From: Sinomicrobium oceani
GTDB lineage: Bacteria > Bacteroidota > Bacteroidia > Flavobacteriales > Flavobacteriaceae
Assembly (NCBI RefSeq): GCF_900119185.1
Contig: NZ_FPJE01000014.1
Span: 62,001-126,000 of the forward strand
Length of the DNA stretch: 64,000 bases
Direction: 5' to 3'
Part shown: piece after piece, positions 25,631-34,930 of the stretch
Layout: the number at the start of each line of letters is the position of its first letter
How positions within the stretch are numbered: position 1 is the stretch's first letter
The notes under the pieces: generated by a model
Databases searched by the model: none
What the model was told of the DNA's origin: nothing
The model's input: the letters and a program-made list of their open reading frames with translations, nothing else
Program-made: the position numbers and the translations under genes

Positions 25631-26227
25631 TCAGCGGTTCTCTCCTACAATACTCTTCAGGGCGCGATAGAGCAGGTGCACCGGGAGTCCGACGACATTA
25701 AAATAAGATCCTTCGATCCGGCGAATACCTATGAGTCCTATCCATTCCTGTATACCATAAGCTCCGGCTTTGTCGAAAGGTTTAAAGTGATCGATGTAGT
25801 AGCAGATCTCTTCGTCCGTAAGCGTATCAAAAAAGACCCTGGTTATCGCATGCACTGTCTGCTGGACGGTCGGGGTGGTCAGACAGACCGAGGTAATAAC
25901 ATCATGGCTGTTACCCGACAGTTTTTTCAGCATGGCGAAGGCTTCTTCCCGGTCTTTGGGTTTGCCCAGGGCTTTTTGGTCATGCCATACGATAGTGTCG
26001 GAAGTAATCAGTATATCCTTCGCCGCAAGGCTGTCTTTTTGCGGTTCGGCCTTGAGCTGGGCCAGGTAATCCGGAATGTCACTTCCCTTCAGGGTTTCCG
26101 GGTAGACCTCTTCGATATCTTTGATGCGGATTTCAAAATCGATACCGAGGTCACGGAAAAACTGCTGTCTTCTGGGGGATCCGGAAGCGAGTATGATGTG
26201 GTGATCTTTAAGGAGTTCTGTAAGCAT
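25631..26227 (-). CDS. Maf family nucleotide pyrophosphatase
   Basis: This 198-residue cytosolic enzyme hydrolyses non-canonical or modified nucleoside triphosphates to monophosphates. ILASGSPRR at residues 12-20 is the Maf signature with the substrate-phosphate arginines, SDTIVWHD at about 80-87 has the catalytic Asp, and K and D residues near GKPKDREEAFAML follow the family. An in-frame ATG 5 codons earlier (26242) would shorten the gap to the acyltransferase to 15 bp; the family N-terminus favours ATG 26227. It is probably in an operon with the upstream acyltransferase. Confidence 0.9.
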   Translation of the reverse strand: MLTELLKDHHIILASGSPRRQQFFRDLGIDFEIRIKDIEEVYPETLKGSDIPDYLAQLKAEPQKDSLAAKDILITSDTIVWHDQKALGKPKDREEAFAMLKKLSGNSHDVITSVCLTTPTVQQTVHAITRVFFDTLTDEEICYYIDHFKPFDKAGAYGIQEWIGLIGIRRIEGSYFNVVGLPVHLLYRALKSIVGENR

Positions 26228-26257
26228 AATACGTTTTTGCATGCAGGGTTAAGGAAT

Positions 26258-27355
26258 TTAAACCTTAATGATCTTTCCTTTACGATACAGGGCGTATGCA
26301 AAAAGCCAGATAAAAAAGGTAAACGAAAGTGCAAACATAAGACTCCCTGCGTAATTGCCAAAAACCGGTTGGAAAATATACTGATAAACCCATCCCATCA
26401 GTGACGTCTCTCCGACGGGAATGAGATAGATGAATATTTTGGCTATGATTCCGGATAAGATATAACTGATCAGCGGATTTTGCCCGAAAACCCGGAACAC
26501 AAAGGTCCAGCGACTTTGTTTTTGTAAATCGATAATCCAGATAAACAGGCCCCACATCGCGGTGACGATCCCCGAACTGAAAAATACATAAGAGCCGGTC
26601 CATAGCGGTTTGTTAATAGGGTAGATGAGATCCCACAGCAGACCGGAGGCCATAAGAACCAGAGAAAGTACGACCAGGTTCCGGAGTTGAACAGGGCCGG
26701 GAATGCCGTTTTTTAAGGTGGTTTTTCCGATAAGATATCCGAGGATAACCTGGCCTGCGGAAGATAGTGTGCCCAAAAGACCTTCGGGTTCAAAAGGGAT
26801 ACCGAAGCCCTTGTAAAGGTGCCGATCGCCAAACAGTGTTCTGTCGAGTACGTTACTGAAGTTTCCTTCAAGGCTGTAAGGGTCATCGCCCCCGGCAAAA
26901 TAAAGTATGGCCCAGTGACCCAGCAACAATAAAGCAAAAGCGCCTAAAAGCAGCCTGGTTTTCCGAACGGAGGCAATTATGGCACCTCCGAGCAAGAAAG
27001 CGAGAGCGATACGTTGTAAGACACCGAAAATACGTAAGTCGGAAATATGTGTATGGTAAAAGGGAAACCAGTTGAGCAAAAGTCCGATCAGGAAGATCAG
27101 TACAGCACGTTTGAAGAGTTTTTGCAATACTTCGCCTGTCTGCATGGTAGGGAGCTTCCGAAAAGAAATGCTCATGGAGAGGCCTACGACAAACAGGAAA
27201 CTGGGAAAAACGAGATCGGTGGGAGTGCACCCGTGCCATGCGGCATGCCGTAATGGTGCATATACATAGTTCCAGGATCCCGGTGTGTTGACCACGATCA
27301 TAAAAAAAATGGTAAGGCCGCGAAGTACGTCTACGGAAAGTATTCTCGTTTTCAT
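26258..27355 (-). CDS. Heparan-alpha-glucosaminide N-acetyltransferase-like membrane protein (NagX type)
   Basis: This 365-residue integral membrane protein starts RILSVDVLRGLTIFFMIVVN, the DUF1624/NagX pattern in which R-x-x-S-x-D-x-x-R-G lies before TM1. About 10 helices follow. HAAWHGCTPTDLVFPSFLF at about 38-56 contains the conserved W-H-G and the P-x-D-L-V-F-P motif, and the conserved His is the expected acetyl-enzyme residue. Homologues acetylate glucosamine-type sugars across the membrane with acetyl-CoA. It precedes maf on the minus strand, 30 bp from the ATG chosen for maf. A second, diverged member lies at 39009-40145. Confidence 0.85.
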   Translation of the reverse strand: MKTRILSVDVLRGLTIFFMIVVNTPGSWNYVYAPLRHAAWHGCTPTDLVFPSFLFVVGLSMSISFRKLPTMQTGEVLQKLFKRAVLIFLIGLLLNWFPFYHTHISDLRIFGVLQRIALAFLLGGAIIASVRKTRLLLGAFALLLLGHWAILYFAGGDDPYSLEGNFSNVLDRTLFGDRHLYKGFGIPFEPEGLLGTLSSAGQVILGYLIGKTTLKNGIPGPVQLRNLVVLSLVLMASGLLWDLIYPINKPLWTGSYVFFSSGIVTAMWGLFIWIIDLQKQSRWTFVFRVFGQNPLISYILSGIIAKIFIYLIPVGETSLMGWVYQYIFQPVFGNYAGSLMFALSFTFFIWLFAYALYRKGKIIKV

Positions 27356-27440
27356 GGTTGGTTAGTTTAAAGAGAAGGCCAATTTAATGATTAAAACCGA
27401 TATTTGTGATGGTATTTTAAAACGGTGAAAGAACAGGAAC

Positions 27441-27475
27441 AAAAAAACCGGAAGCTGTTAAAAGTCCCGGTTTTT
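27441..27475 (-). terminator. Terminator after kdsC
   Basis: AAAAACCGG and CCGGTTTTT at 27443-27451 and 27467-27475 pair with a 15-nt loop; on the minus strand a T tract follows. It separates kdsC from the acyltransferase-maf unit. Confidence 0.75.
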
Positions 27476-27484
27476 GATATGCTA

Positions 27485-28009
27485 TTAATCGTATTTGGCG
27501 TTAAAACTGCTGTTCCATTTTCCCTGCACTTTCATGACCTGTTCTATAACATCTCTTACACACCCTTGTCCTCCGTTCTTGTGTGAAATGTACTTGGCTA
27601 TTTCCTTGATCTCCGGTACGGCATCCTGCGGACAGGTGGGCAACCCTATCATTTTCATGGGAGGGAGATCGGGGAGATCATCGCCCATATAAAGCACATG
27701 CTCCGGTTTGATGTCGTAAATGTCGAAATATTCATCCAGCACCTCTATTTTGTGGTGAGCACCGAGGTAAATGTCTGTAACTCCGAGACCACGTAAACGC
27801 TCACGGACACCTTCGTTGGTTCCGCCGGAAATGATACAGACGTTATATCCTTTTTCTATAGCGGTCTTTATGGCATATCCGTCTTTGAGATTCATATTCC
27901 GGAGCATTTGCCCGTCTGTTGTAATGACAATGGTACCATCGGTAAGGACCCCGTCTACGTCAAAGACAAAAGTGGTGATATCCTCCAGGTATTCTTTAAA
28001 GTTTTTCAT
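27485..28009 (-). CDS. kdsC: 3-deoxy-D-manno-octulosonate 8-phosphate phosphatase
   Basis: This 174-residue HAD-family phosphatase hydrolyses KDO 8-phosphate to KDO for lipid A/core lipopolysaccharide. The HAD motif I is FVFDVDGVLTDG, with the nucleophile Asp17 and the acid/base Asp19; motif IV has GDDLPDLPPMKMIGLPTCPQDA with the metal-binding GDD near residue 110. The compact size and lack of a large cap domain match tetrameric KdsC. The frame is open for 42 more codons upstream, but the family starts close to ATG 28009. It lies 64 bp after the DUF2520 gene, the usual flavobacterial order. Confidence 0.92.
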   Translation of the reverse strand: MKNFKEYLEDITTFVFDVDGVLTDGTIVITTDGQMLRNMNLKDGYAIKTAIEKGYNVCIISGGTNEGVRERLRGLGVTDIYLGAHHKIEVLDEYFDIYDIKPEHVLYMGDDLPDLPPMKMIGLPTCPQDAVPEIKEIAKYISHKNGGQGCVRDVIEQVMKVQGKWNSSFNAKYD

Positions 28010-28073
28010 GCGGGGAATGTTGCTTTTGAAATTAAAAGATGCAAAGTTACGAAGTTTCCCTTTTCGAATGGTG

Positions 28074-28829
28074 TTATTCCTGTTCAGGATACATCTCTCG
28101 TATGTTTTTGCTGAGTAACCGGTATATTTCCTCATAGCCGGGATGCGGTTTCAAGAGGTCAAGATGTTTCCGTATCGTACTTTCGTCGTGACGCCTGGCC
28201 GGACCCGTCTGGGCTTCTTCGGGAGAAACGTCTTCTATTTTGGCTGCAGTTTCCCGGATGAGGGGACGAAGCAGGTCGAAAGGAAGTCGGTTTTCTTTGC
28301 ATAGTTCATGGCCTATGGTGTACATGTAATTGGTAAAGTTGTTTACAAAAACGGCAGATAAATGCAGGGACCTGCGCTGATCCGAATCGACCGGGTGTAC
28401 GTGGTCCGAAATGCTTCCGGCCACCGTTTTCAGGAATACCGTATCGCTTTCATCGGCAGCTTCGATACACAAGGGGATGTCAGCAAAGTTTACCGTTTTG
28501 TTCATGGAAAAACTCTGCAGCGGATAAAAAACACCTTTCCGGTTGCCGGAATGCAACTCTTCGAGGGCGACACTTCCCGAAGTATGGACGACCAGGCGTC
28601 CGGTAAAAGGCAATTGCTGCGACACTTCGGCAATAGCATCATCCGAAACTGCAATAATATAGAGGTCGGCAAGCCGCAGGAGAGCGTAGTCGTCTGTGAC
28701 AGGGATAGTACCGATAGCCTTGTTTTTGCGGTTAAAGGTCTGAATAACGCGAACCCCGGTACTGTTGCGGAAGGCAGTGCAAAGGTGGGTGGCTACGTTG
28801 CCCGAGCCTATAATAACTACTGTGATCAT
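28074..28829 (-). CDS. Rossmann-fold and DUF2520 domain protein
   Basis: This 251-residue cytosolic protein has an N-terminal NAD(P)-binding Rossmann domain (VVIIGSGNVATHLCTAF, residues 4-20, GxGNxA type) and a C-terminal helical DUF2520 domain (about 125-250) with HLSAVFVNNFTNYMY and GPARRHDESTI. The family resembles P5C reductase and 6-phosphogluconate dehydrogenase folds; the substrate is unknown. It is always found next to kdsC and maf genes in this group, as here, but no functional link has been shown to my knowledge. Its start is divergent from ccsBA by 231 bp. Confidence 0.88.
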   Translation of the reverse strand: MITVVIIGSGNVATHLCTAFRNSTGVRVIQTFNRKNKAIGTIPVTDDYALLRLADLYIIAVSDDAIAEVSQQLPFTGRLVVHTSGSVALEELHSGNRKGVFYPLQSFSMNKTVNFADIPLCIEAADESDTVFLKTVAGSISDHVHPVDSDQRRSLHLSAVFVNNFTNYMYTIGHELCKENRLPFDLLRPLIRETAAKIEDVSPEEAQTGPARRHDESTIRKHLDLLKPHPGYEEIYRLLSKNIREMYPEQE

Positions 28830-29008
28830 ATGGCGAAGTTACGAAGATATCGGATATGATAATGGTATGGTCTACGGAAGACCGCAGCAATGTATCTGAA
28901 ATACCACAAAAACGGTAGGGTGCATCCGGGAAAATATTTAAGAACATATTAACACTCGTTCAGAGGGTCTTTCCGGCTTTATACCCTACGAATGTCATAA
29001 AAACAACC

Positions 29009-29016
29009 TATTTTTG
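29009..29016 (+). promoter_or_regulatory. -7 element upstream of ccsBA
   Basis: TATTTTTG, an exact TAnnTTTG match, ends 44 nt before the ccsBA ATG. Confidence 0.6.
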
Positions 29017-29060
29017 CAGGCGGAATACCAAAGTGTAAAACTGCACATAAATAAGTTGTA

Positions 29061-32000
29061 ATGACAGACTTCCTCAAGAAAACGCTCTTCTCTACCCGTT
29101 TAATGGCTATTTTGTTTGTAGTATTTGCGACAGCCCTGGCTTTCGGTACATTCATAGAAAGCTGGTACAGTACTACGACCGCCCGTATCTGGATTTATAA
29201 TGCCTGGTGGTTTGAGGCTATTATGGTTGTATTTGTCATTAACTTTTGCGGTAATATTGTCCGCTATCGCTTGCACAAAAAAGAAAAATGGGCTGTGTTA
29301 TTACTGCATATATCCTTTATACTTATACTATTGGGGGCTTTTGTAACCCGGTATATCAGTTACGAGGGAGTGATGCCTATAAGGGAAGGAGAAACTTCCA
29401 ACACATTTCTTTCGGACAAAACCTATCTCACGGCATTTATAGATGGTGATATCGACGGGCAGCCGATGCGAAAATCCATGAAAGAGTCGCTTCTTGTATC
29501 TCCGGAAGGCATTCTTTCCAGGCTTCCGTGGCGATCCGATTTTAACGGACAACCTTTTACGGTATCCTATGCCGGGTATATCGACGGGGCGGAAGAAGGA
29601 CTTGTTCCGGATGAAAACGGGGAAGAATATCTGCAGATTGTCGAAGCCGGGGGAGGTTCGCGTCATGACCACTATATCAAAAGTGGGGAGGTATCCAGTA
29701 TACACAATGTCCTTTTTGCACTGAACAAGCCTACTCAGGGTGCCATAAATATCGATACCCGGGGCGATGAGTATACCATCAGTTCACCTTTCGAAGGAAC
29801 TTTTATGCGAATGGCAGACCAGATGCAGGATAGTGTGGCAAAAGACAGCGTACAAAAACTGCAGTTGCGTTCGCTGTACAATATGGCAGGTATGCAGTTT
29901 GTTTTTCCGGAACCTTTGGTAAGAGGCCGGTACGATATCGTGGAAGCCAAGGAAAAAGGAAATGCTTCTCAGGATGCCATTATTCTGGATATCAGCACCA
30001 ACGGAGAGACCCGCCAGGTTAAAGTACTGGGAGGAAAAGGGATGGTCAAGGAGCCGGTAACCACCACTATAGGCGGGCTGGATTTTCACCTTTCTTTTGG
30101 TTCTACGGAAATAAAATTACCTTTCAGTATAACACTCAACGATTTTATAGCAGAGAAATATCCGGGTACGGAAAGCGGGTATTCTTCTTTTATGAGTAAG
30201 GTTACCGTAAACGATGAGCGATCTTTTGATTACGATATCTATATGAACCATATTCTCGATCACGGCGGATACCGCTTTTTCCAGGCCCGGTTCGATCCGG
30301 ATGAGAAAGGAACGGTATTGTCTGTAAACCATGACTTTTACGGAACGTGGATCACTTATATAGGGTATTTTCTGCTCTATACAGGGCTGATGGGGATACT
30401 CTTTTACGGTAAAACCCGGTTTAAGGATCTTGGCGTTATGCTGAAAAAGGTCAAAAAGGATAAAGCCAAACTGGCTACTGCTATAGTGTTTTTGTTCGGG
30501 CTGAATGCTTTTGCACAACAGGATCCGGCGCAGGTGTCCGATGCCCATCTCCCCACGGAAGAAAATCATACGCATACCAACGTATTACCCACAAAGTCAC
30601 AGATCGATTCGATAATAAATGCTACCTCCGTCAGCCAGGAACATGCCGATATGTTCGGGAAACTGGTAATCCAGGACGATGGCGGACGTATGAAACCGGT
30701 AAATACCTTTGCATCGGAATTGCTGCGTAAGATCAGTAAAAGTGATTCTTATAACGGATTGGATGCCGACCAGGTGTTTTTGTCTATGCTGCAAAATCCT
30801 GCCGCATGGTATAATGCGGAGATCATTTATATGAAAAAGGCCAATGACAGTCTGCACAGGCTCATTGGCGTAAAAGAAGGTACCGAATTTGTCAGGGCCA
30901 TAGATTTCTTCGATACGGACGGTAATTATAAACTGGCGCCGTACCTGCAGGAGGCTTATGCGACCAATGTGCCCAACAAGTTTCAGAAAGAGTTTAAGGA
31001 AGCGGATCAACGACTGGCATTGCTCAACAGGGCTCTCGGAGGGGAAATCCTCAAAATATTCCCACTGCCCGACGATGAAAACAACAAATGGATATCTTCG
31101 GTAGATTACCGCACCAGACAATATCCCGTACAGGATTCGCTGTATGCCAATTTTATACGAAATTCGGTAAGCCTGTACCTAATGTCCCTTCGGGAGGCGA
31201 TTAAAACCGATAATTACGATCAGGCAGAAAAAATCCTGGAAGCTTTTGAGAAAAACCAGGAAAATTTCGGTGCGGAAGTATTGCCTTCCAGACAAAAGAT
31301 AGAGGTAGAGGCCCTCTACAATAAGGTAAATATTTTCGAGAAGCTCCTTCTCGCTTATATGACCGTAGGGTTGGTGATGTTTGTGCTTATCGTATTGCGT
31401 ATCTTCTATGAAACCAAAACGCTGAAAATACTGGTTGCCGGGGGGAAGGTCATTGTCGTACTGCTTTTTGTCCTGCATACGCTCGGGCTTATTGCGAGGT
31501 CCTATATCTCGGGCCATGCCCCCTGGAGTGATGCTTACGAAAGTATGATATACGTAGCCTGGGCGACCATGCTTTTTGGCCTGATTTTTGGTCGGAAATC
31601 CGATCTTACGCTGTCATCGACGGCATTTGTAACCTCTATTATTCTCTTCGGGGCTCATATGAACTGGCTCGACCCGGCTATTGCCAATTTGCAACCGGTG
31701 CTCAACAGTTACTGGCTCATGATCCATGTGTCTATTATCGTAGGAAGCTACGGCCCGTTTACCCTCGGAATGATACTGGGTGTAGTAGCCCTGTTGCTCA
31801 TTATCCTTACCAACGATAAGAACAAGAAGAAAATGGCCCTTCATATCAGGGAAATAACGATTATTAATGAAATGGCGCTTACCGTAGGCCTTATTATGCT
31901 CACGATCGGGAATTTCCTCGGCGGACAATGGGCCAATGAGAGCTGGGGGCGTTACTGGGGCTGGGACCCTAAAGAGACCTGGGCCCTGATCAGTATTATG

Positions 32001-32285
32001 GTCTATGCATTTGTTATACACATGCGCCTTGTTCCGGGCTTAAGGGGAAGGTTTGCCTTTAATTATGCCAGTATCATAGCCTATGCCAGTATTATGATGA
32101 CGTATTTCGGGGTGAATTTTTACCTGGTAGGACTGCATAGTTACGCCAGCGGAGATAAAGTAATTACCCCGGACTTCGTGTACTATTCTCTTGTGGTTAT
32201 AGCACTGCTCGGCGCGGTAAGTTATTGGAAATATAAAATCTATTACAAAGAGAAAAAAAATAACGGTAAGAAAATCAAAGCTTAA
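29061..32285 (+). CDS. ccsBA: Fused ResB-CcsA cytochrome c maturation protein (System II)
   Basis: This 1074-residue membrane protein carries heme across the membrane and attaches it to apocytochromes c. The N-terminal ResB/CcsB half (about 1-470) has several helices and a large periplasmic region; the CcsA half has about eight helices from residue 765 on. The heme-handling motif WGRYWGWDPKETWALI (tryptophan-rich WWD type) is at about 965-980, with conserved His residues on flanking helices (HVS near 892 and HMR near 993). The middle region (about 500-760) is periplasmic and starts after a signal-anchor-like helix (AIVFLFGLNAFAQ), as in the Bacteroidota fusion. The stop codon sits in the loop of the terminator hairpin. 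Confidence 0.93.
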   Translation: MTDFLKKTLFSTRLMAILFVVFATALAFGTFIESWYSTTTARIWIYNAWWFEAIMVVFVINFCGNIVRYRLHKKEKWAVLLLHISFILILLGAFVTRYISYEGVMPIREGETSNTFLSDKTYLTAFIDGDIDGQPMRKSMKESLLVSPEGILSRLPWRSDFNGQPFTVSYAGYIDGAEEGLVPDENGEEYLQIVEAGGGSRHDHYIKSGEVSSIHNVLFALNKPTQGAINIDTRGDEYTISSPFEGTFMRMADQMQDSVAKDSVQKLQLRSLYNMAGMQFVFPEPLVRGRYDIVEAKEKGNASQDAIILDISTNGETRQVKVLGGKGMVKEPVTTTIGGLDFHLSFGSTEIKLPFSITLNDFIAEKYPGTESGYSSFMSKVTVNDERSFDYDIYMNHILDHGGYRFFQARFDPDEKGTVLSVNHDFYGTWITYIGYFLLYTGLMGILFYGKTRFKDLGVMLKKVKKDKAKLATAIVFLFGLNAFAQQDPAQVSDAHLPTEENHTHTNVLPTKSQIDSIINATSVSQEHADMFGKLVIQDDGGRMKPVNTFASELLRKISKSDSYNGLDADQVFLSMLQNPAAWYNAEIIYMKKANDSLHRLIGVKEGTEFVRAIDFFDTDGNYKLAPYLQEAYATNVPNKFQKEFKEADQRLALLNRALGGEILKIFPLPDDENNKWISSVDYRTRQYPVQDSLYANFIRNSVSLYLMSLREAIKTDNYDQAEKILEAFEKNQENFGAEVLPSRQKIEVEALYNKVNIFEKLLLAYMTVGLVMFVLIVLRIFYETKTLKILVAGGKVIVVLLFVLHTLGLIARSYISGHAPWSDAYESMIYVAWATMLFGLIFGRKSDLTLSSTAFVTSIILFGAHMNWLDPAIANLQPVLNSYWLMIHVSIIVGSYGPFTLGMILGVVALLLIILTNDKNKKKMALHIREITIINEMALTVGLIMLTIGNFLGGQWANESWGRYWGWDPKETWALISIMVYAFVIHMRLVPGLRGRFAFNYASIIAYASIMMTYFGVNFYLVGLHSYASGDKVITPDFVYYSLVVIALLGAVSYWKYKIYYKEKKNNGKKIKA

Positions 32286-32301
32286 GCTTTGATGGTTTTT
32301 T
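32274..32301 (+). terminator. Terminator containing the ccsBA stop codon
   Basis: The perfect palindrome at 32274-32293 (ATCAAAGC, TTAA, GCTTTGAT) is followed by GG and a T tract. The stop TAA at 32283-32285 is in its centre, so the last three to four codons form one arm. Confidence 0.7.
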
Positions 32302-32388
32302 AGTTTGTAGTTGTTGGGTTATTAAGGTGTTAAAATCAGTCTAATCAACTCCGAACAAAATCAACGGCCAACCCCAATTCTAAGACGT

Positions 32389-33303
32389 TTACATCAGGTA
32401 GAACCCGGCAACGGGTTTTATATTTTCCGGAGTTTTTTCTTCGTTGAGCATTTGTTTCAGATTGATCTCAATAGTTCGGGCTATGGCGGTTACCGGGGTA
32501 TCCGTGGGCATATTCTCAAAAGGGTCCTGGAGGTAAATGGCTGTTTTTTCAATGAGAAAAAAAGCAACCGCAACCGTGATGACCAGCGGTACCTGAACAA
32601 AACCGAGGCTGTCCACCAGCCCGAAAGGCAGCATAATGACAAAGAGATATATGGTGAGATGAACGATAAGACTATAGGTAGCAGGAAACACCGTGTTTTT
32701 TATCCGTTCCGATTTTCCCATGGAATCGCATAATCTGCGGATCGTCGTATCGATCTGTATTTGCTGAAAGTCACTGAGCCATCCCTTGCCGAACGCCTTT
32801 TTCAGGTCTGCCGAATGCAATTGCAGGAGCGCATTGGGAATATTGTTCTGTTTCCGGACCCATTGGAGTTCGTCTTCCGAAATGAAACCGGTCGTGTTTT
32901 CCAGGGGATCTGTTTTGCGGAGCGATTGTCCCAGGGCGTAATTCCATGCAATCTGGCGGTAGACCATTTTTTTTATGATATTTTGCCCTTCGGCGTTGTC
33001 TTGTCCTGCCGGTGATATAAATGTGAGTAATTGCCTGGTCAGTGTTCTGGAATCATTGACAATGGCACCCCAGATCATCCGTGCTTCCCACCAGCGGTTG
33101 TATGATTGTGCCGTACGAAAGGCCAGGATAAGCGAAATCGCTGTTCCGAGAATGGTGGGGATCACCAGGGGAATGGCAATACTGCCTTTGTGAAATATCA
33201 TGTCCGACAGGCTGACGATGAGTGTGAGTACGGAAACAAAAATGATCTCCGTACCGGTTTTCCTGAAAAGATATTTCAGGGGAATTTTGTTGTTTAACAG
33301 CAT
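32389..33303 (-). CDS. Bestrophin family chloride channel-like protein
   Basis: This 304-residue integral membrane protein belongs to the bestrophin/UPF0187 group. It has two N-terminal helices (about 17-38 and 43-63), followed by AFRTAQSYNRWWEAR (about 61-75), the hallmark F-R-x-x-x-x-Y-x-R-W-W-E of the family, then a cytosolic helical region and two more helices (about 210-250). The conserved acidic cluster ...DPFENMPTDTPV... near residues 257-268 matches the family's C-terminal D-P-F-x-x-x-x-x-D-x-P motif. Prokaryotic members form pentameric anion or cation channels. Ion selectivity cannot be read here. It stands alone between ccsBA (convergent) and the MFS gene. Confidence 0.92.
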   Translation of the reverse strand: MLLNNKIPLKYLFRKTGTEIIFVSVLTLIVSLSDMIFHKGSIAIPLVIPTILGTAISLILAFRTAQSYNRWWEARMIWGAIVNDSRTLTRQLLTFISPAGQDNAEGQNIIKKMVYRQIAWNYALGQSLRKTDPLENTTGFISEDELQWVRKQNNIPNALLQLHSADLKKAFGKGWLSDFQQIQIDTTIRRLCDSMGKSERIKNTVFPATYSLIVHLTIYLFVIMLPFGLVDSLGFVQVPLVITVAVAFFLIEKTAIYLQDPFENMPTDTPVTAIARTIEINLKQMLNEEKTPENIKPVAGFYLM

Positions 33304-33464
33304 AGAACCGGATTTGGTTACTGTGAACTTGTCTTGAGTTCAGTGATTAAAGTTAGCTTTAAGATAATCTTTTTCCCGAAATTATCCGAAAGCCGTACTG
33401 TTTTTTTGTTTCGGCTATGCTGTTATGCTGTCTCGCCAGGCTTTGGGTTTCACAGATAAAGCTG

Positions 33465-34616
33465 CTATACAGGTTTCCTGAGGATGTTTCTTCCGCTGTA
33501 GGAGAGAACGGCAATCATGGCGCCGACCACGGCAATAAGAAGGAATGACGCCCTGAGGTTCAGGTGTTCTGCGATAAATCCTATGATGGGCGGGCCGAAT
33601 AGGAAACCGAAATACGCAATGGTAGAAACCAGGGCGAGCGATATTCCAGGGGGAAAGTTTTTGGATCTTCCGGCCATGGAAAATGATAACGGGATAACGG
33701 AGGATGTGCCTGCACCTACCAGTAAAAATCCTATCGTAGCAAAAATGACAGAGGGGAATACCACAGCCAGAACGAGCCCGGAAAAAATGAGCAGTCCACT
33801 GCATTGAAGCAGCATCACAGCACCGAAGCGCTGGGTAAAATGGTCCGCGACAAACCGCCCGGTAGCCATAGTGCTCATAAAGGCAATATAACCGAGGGTA
33901 ACCAGCCCGGCATCGACATTGACTACTTTGTCGAAATATACCCCGCTCCAGTCGAACATACATCCTTCGCACATCATGCCGCAAAAGGCAATGGCACCGA
34001 TACGGAGCAGAAGCTGATCGGGTTTTTTCAGGACCAGTCCGTTGCTGTCACCGGTATTGACATCTTCCGTAAGCATATTGCGGTAGGCAAAGAAAATGAT
34101 GGCGAGACTTACAAAAGCCATAATCGAAAAGTGCAGGAAGGGGCTTACATCGAGATCTATCATTCCCGCCCCTACAGCACCTCCGACAAATCCGGCAAGG
34201 CTCCACAACCCGTGAAAAGACGCCATAATTGTTTTTCCATAGTGAAACTCTACCCCGACAGCCTGGGTATTGACCGAAATGTTGATGAGGTTTCCGACCA
34301 ATCCGAAGAGGATAACGGCCCCGAGTAATTCCAGGGTTGTTTCTGCAAGTCCGAGCAGGGGGAGTACACATCCGTACAATATTGCAGAGATCACGGCTAC
34401 TTTCCGGCTTCCGAAACGATGTACCAGCCAGCCCGCCAGGGGAAGGGCAATCAGCGATCCTGTAGGCATGCCCAGTAAAAGGCCGCCAAGTTCTCCTTCG
34501 GTAAGGTGAAGTTTGTTTTTGATGTCCGGAATACGGCTGGCCCAGCTGGCAAAACATATTCCGCTGAGGAAAAATACAGCACTTACTGCTACCCGTCTTT
34601 TGAGGTTAACATTCAT
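33465..34616 (-). CDS. MFS transporter (sugar/drug type)
   Basis: This 383-residue major facilitator protein has 12 predicted helices. The loop 2-3 motif reads GWLVHRFGSRKVAV at about residues 61-74, the MFS G-x-x-x-D/H-R-x-G-R/S-R-x motif. The N-terminal segment RRVAVSAVFFLSGICFASWASRIPDIK resembles the YbjJ-like subgroup of MFS proteins; the substrate is unknown. It is divergent from the MATE pump, with about 314 bp between, and 161 bp before the bestrophin gene. Two transporters back to back suggest a shared regulatory region, though no regulator is present. Confidence 0.88.
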   Translation of the reverse strand: MNVNLKRRVAVSAVFFLSGICFASWASRIPDIKNKLHLTEGELGGLLLGMPTGSLIALPLAGWLVHRFGSRKVAVISAILYGCVLPLLGLAETTLELLGAVILFGLVGNLINISVNTQAVGVEFHYGKTIMASFHGLWSLAGFVGGAVGAGMIDLDVSPFLHFSIMAFVSLAIIFFAYRNMLTEDVNTGDSNGLVLKKPDQLLLRIGAIAFCGMMCEGCMFDWSGVYFDKVVNVDAGLVTLGYIAFMSTMATGRFVADHFTQRFGAVMLLQCSGLLIFSGLVLAVVFPSVIFATIGFLLVGAGTSSVIPLSFSMAGRSKNFPPGISLALVSTIAYFGFLFGPPIIGFIAEHLNLRASFLLIAVVGAMIAVLSYSGRNILRKPV

Positions 34617-34930
34617 AATCCTGTTGTTTTAGCGTTTGATCGGGAATTTCGGGATTGTTGACTGATTGTTTTCTGCCGTAAAAACTATCCGGCAAATTTC
34701 ATAAAAAAAGCGTTGGTCCGGGTAGCGTAAAATGTTAAAACCCGAAAAACTCTCAATTGTATAAAAAAAAGTATTTAATATTGCAGCATTATGAGCACTC
34801 CGAGATTATCTTAATTAAAAAAGCAAAAACCGATAGCAGAATGTTGTCGGATGTTTTGTTGTGACAGTTGTGTTTTCTTCGTCTGTCACCTTTTTCTTCT
34901 TTATTTTTTAACGATTTAATTTTGGAGACT
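34617..34930 (+). promoter_or_regulatory. Leader/divergent region before the MATE pump with a hairpin and short ORFs
   Basis: No full gene is seen in these 314 bp. TAATATTG near 34776 is a possible -7 element. Downstream are two tiny frames: MSTPRLS starting at 34792 and MLSDVLL at 34841-34864. The second stops inside the left arm of a hairpin, GTGACAG at 34861-34867 with CTGTCAC at 34883-34889, which is followed by a T-rich run to about 34909. Another -7 match, TAATTTTG at 34917-34924, is only 6 nt before the MATE ATG. The hairpin/T-tract plus short ORF looks like a transcription or translation attenuator; short ORFs this size can arise by chance. Confidence 0.4.
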
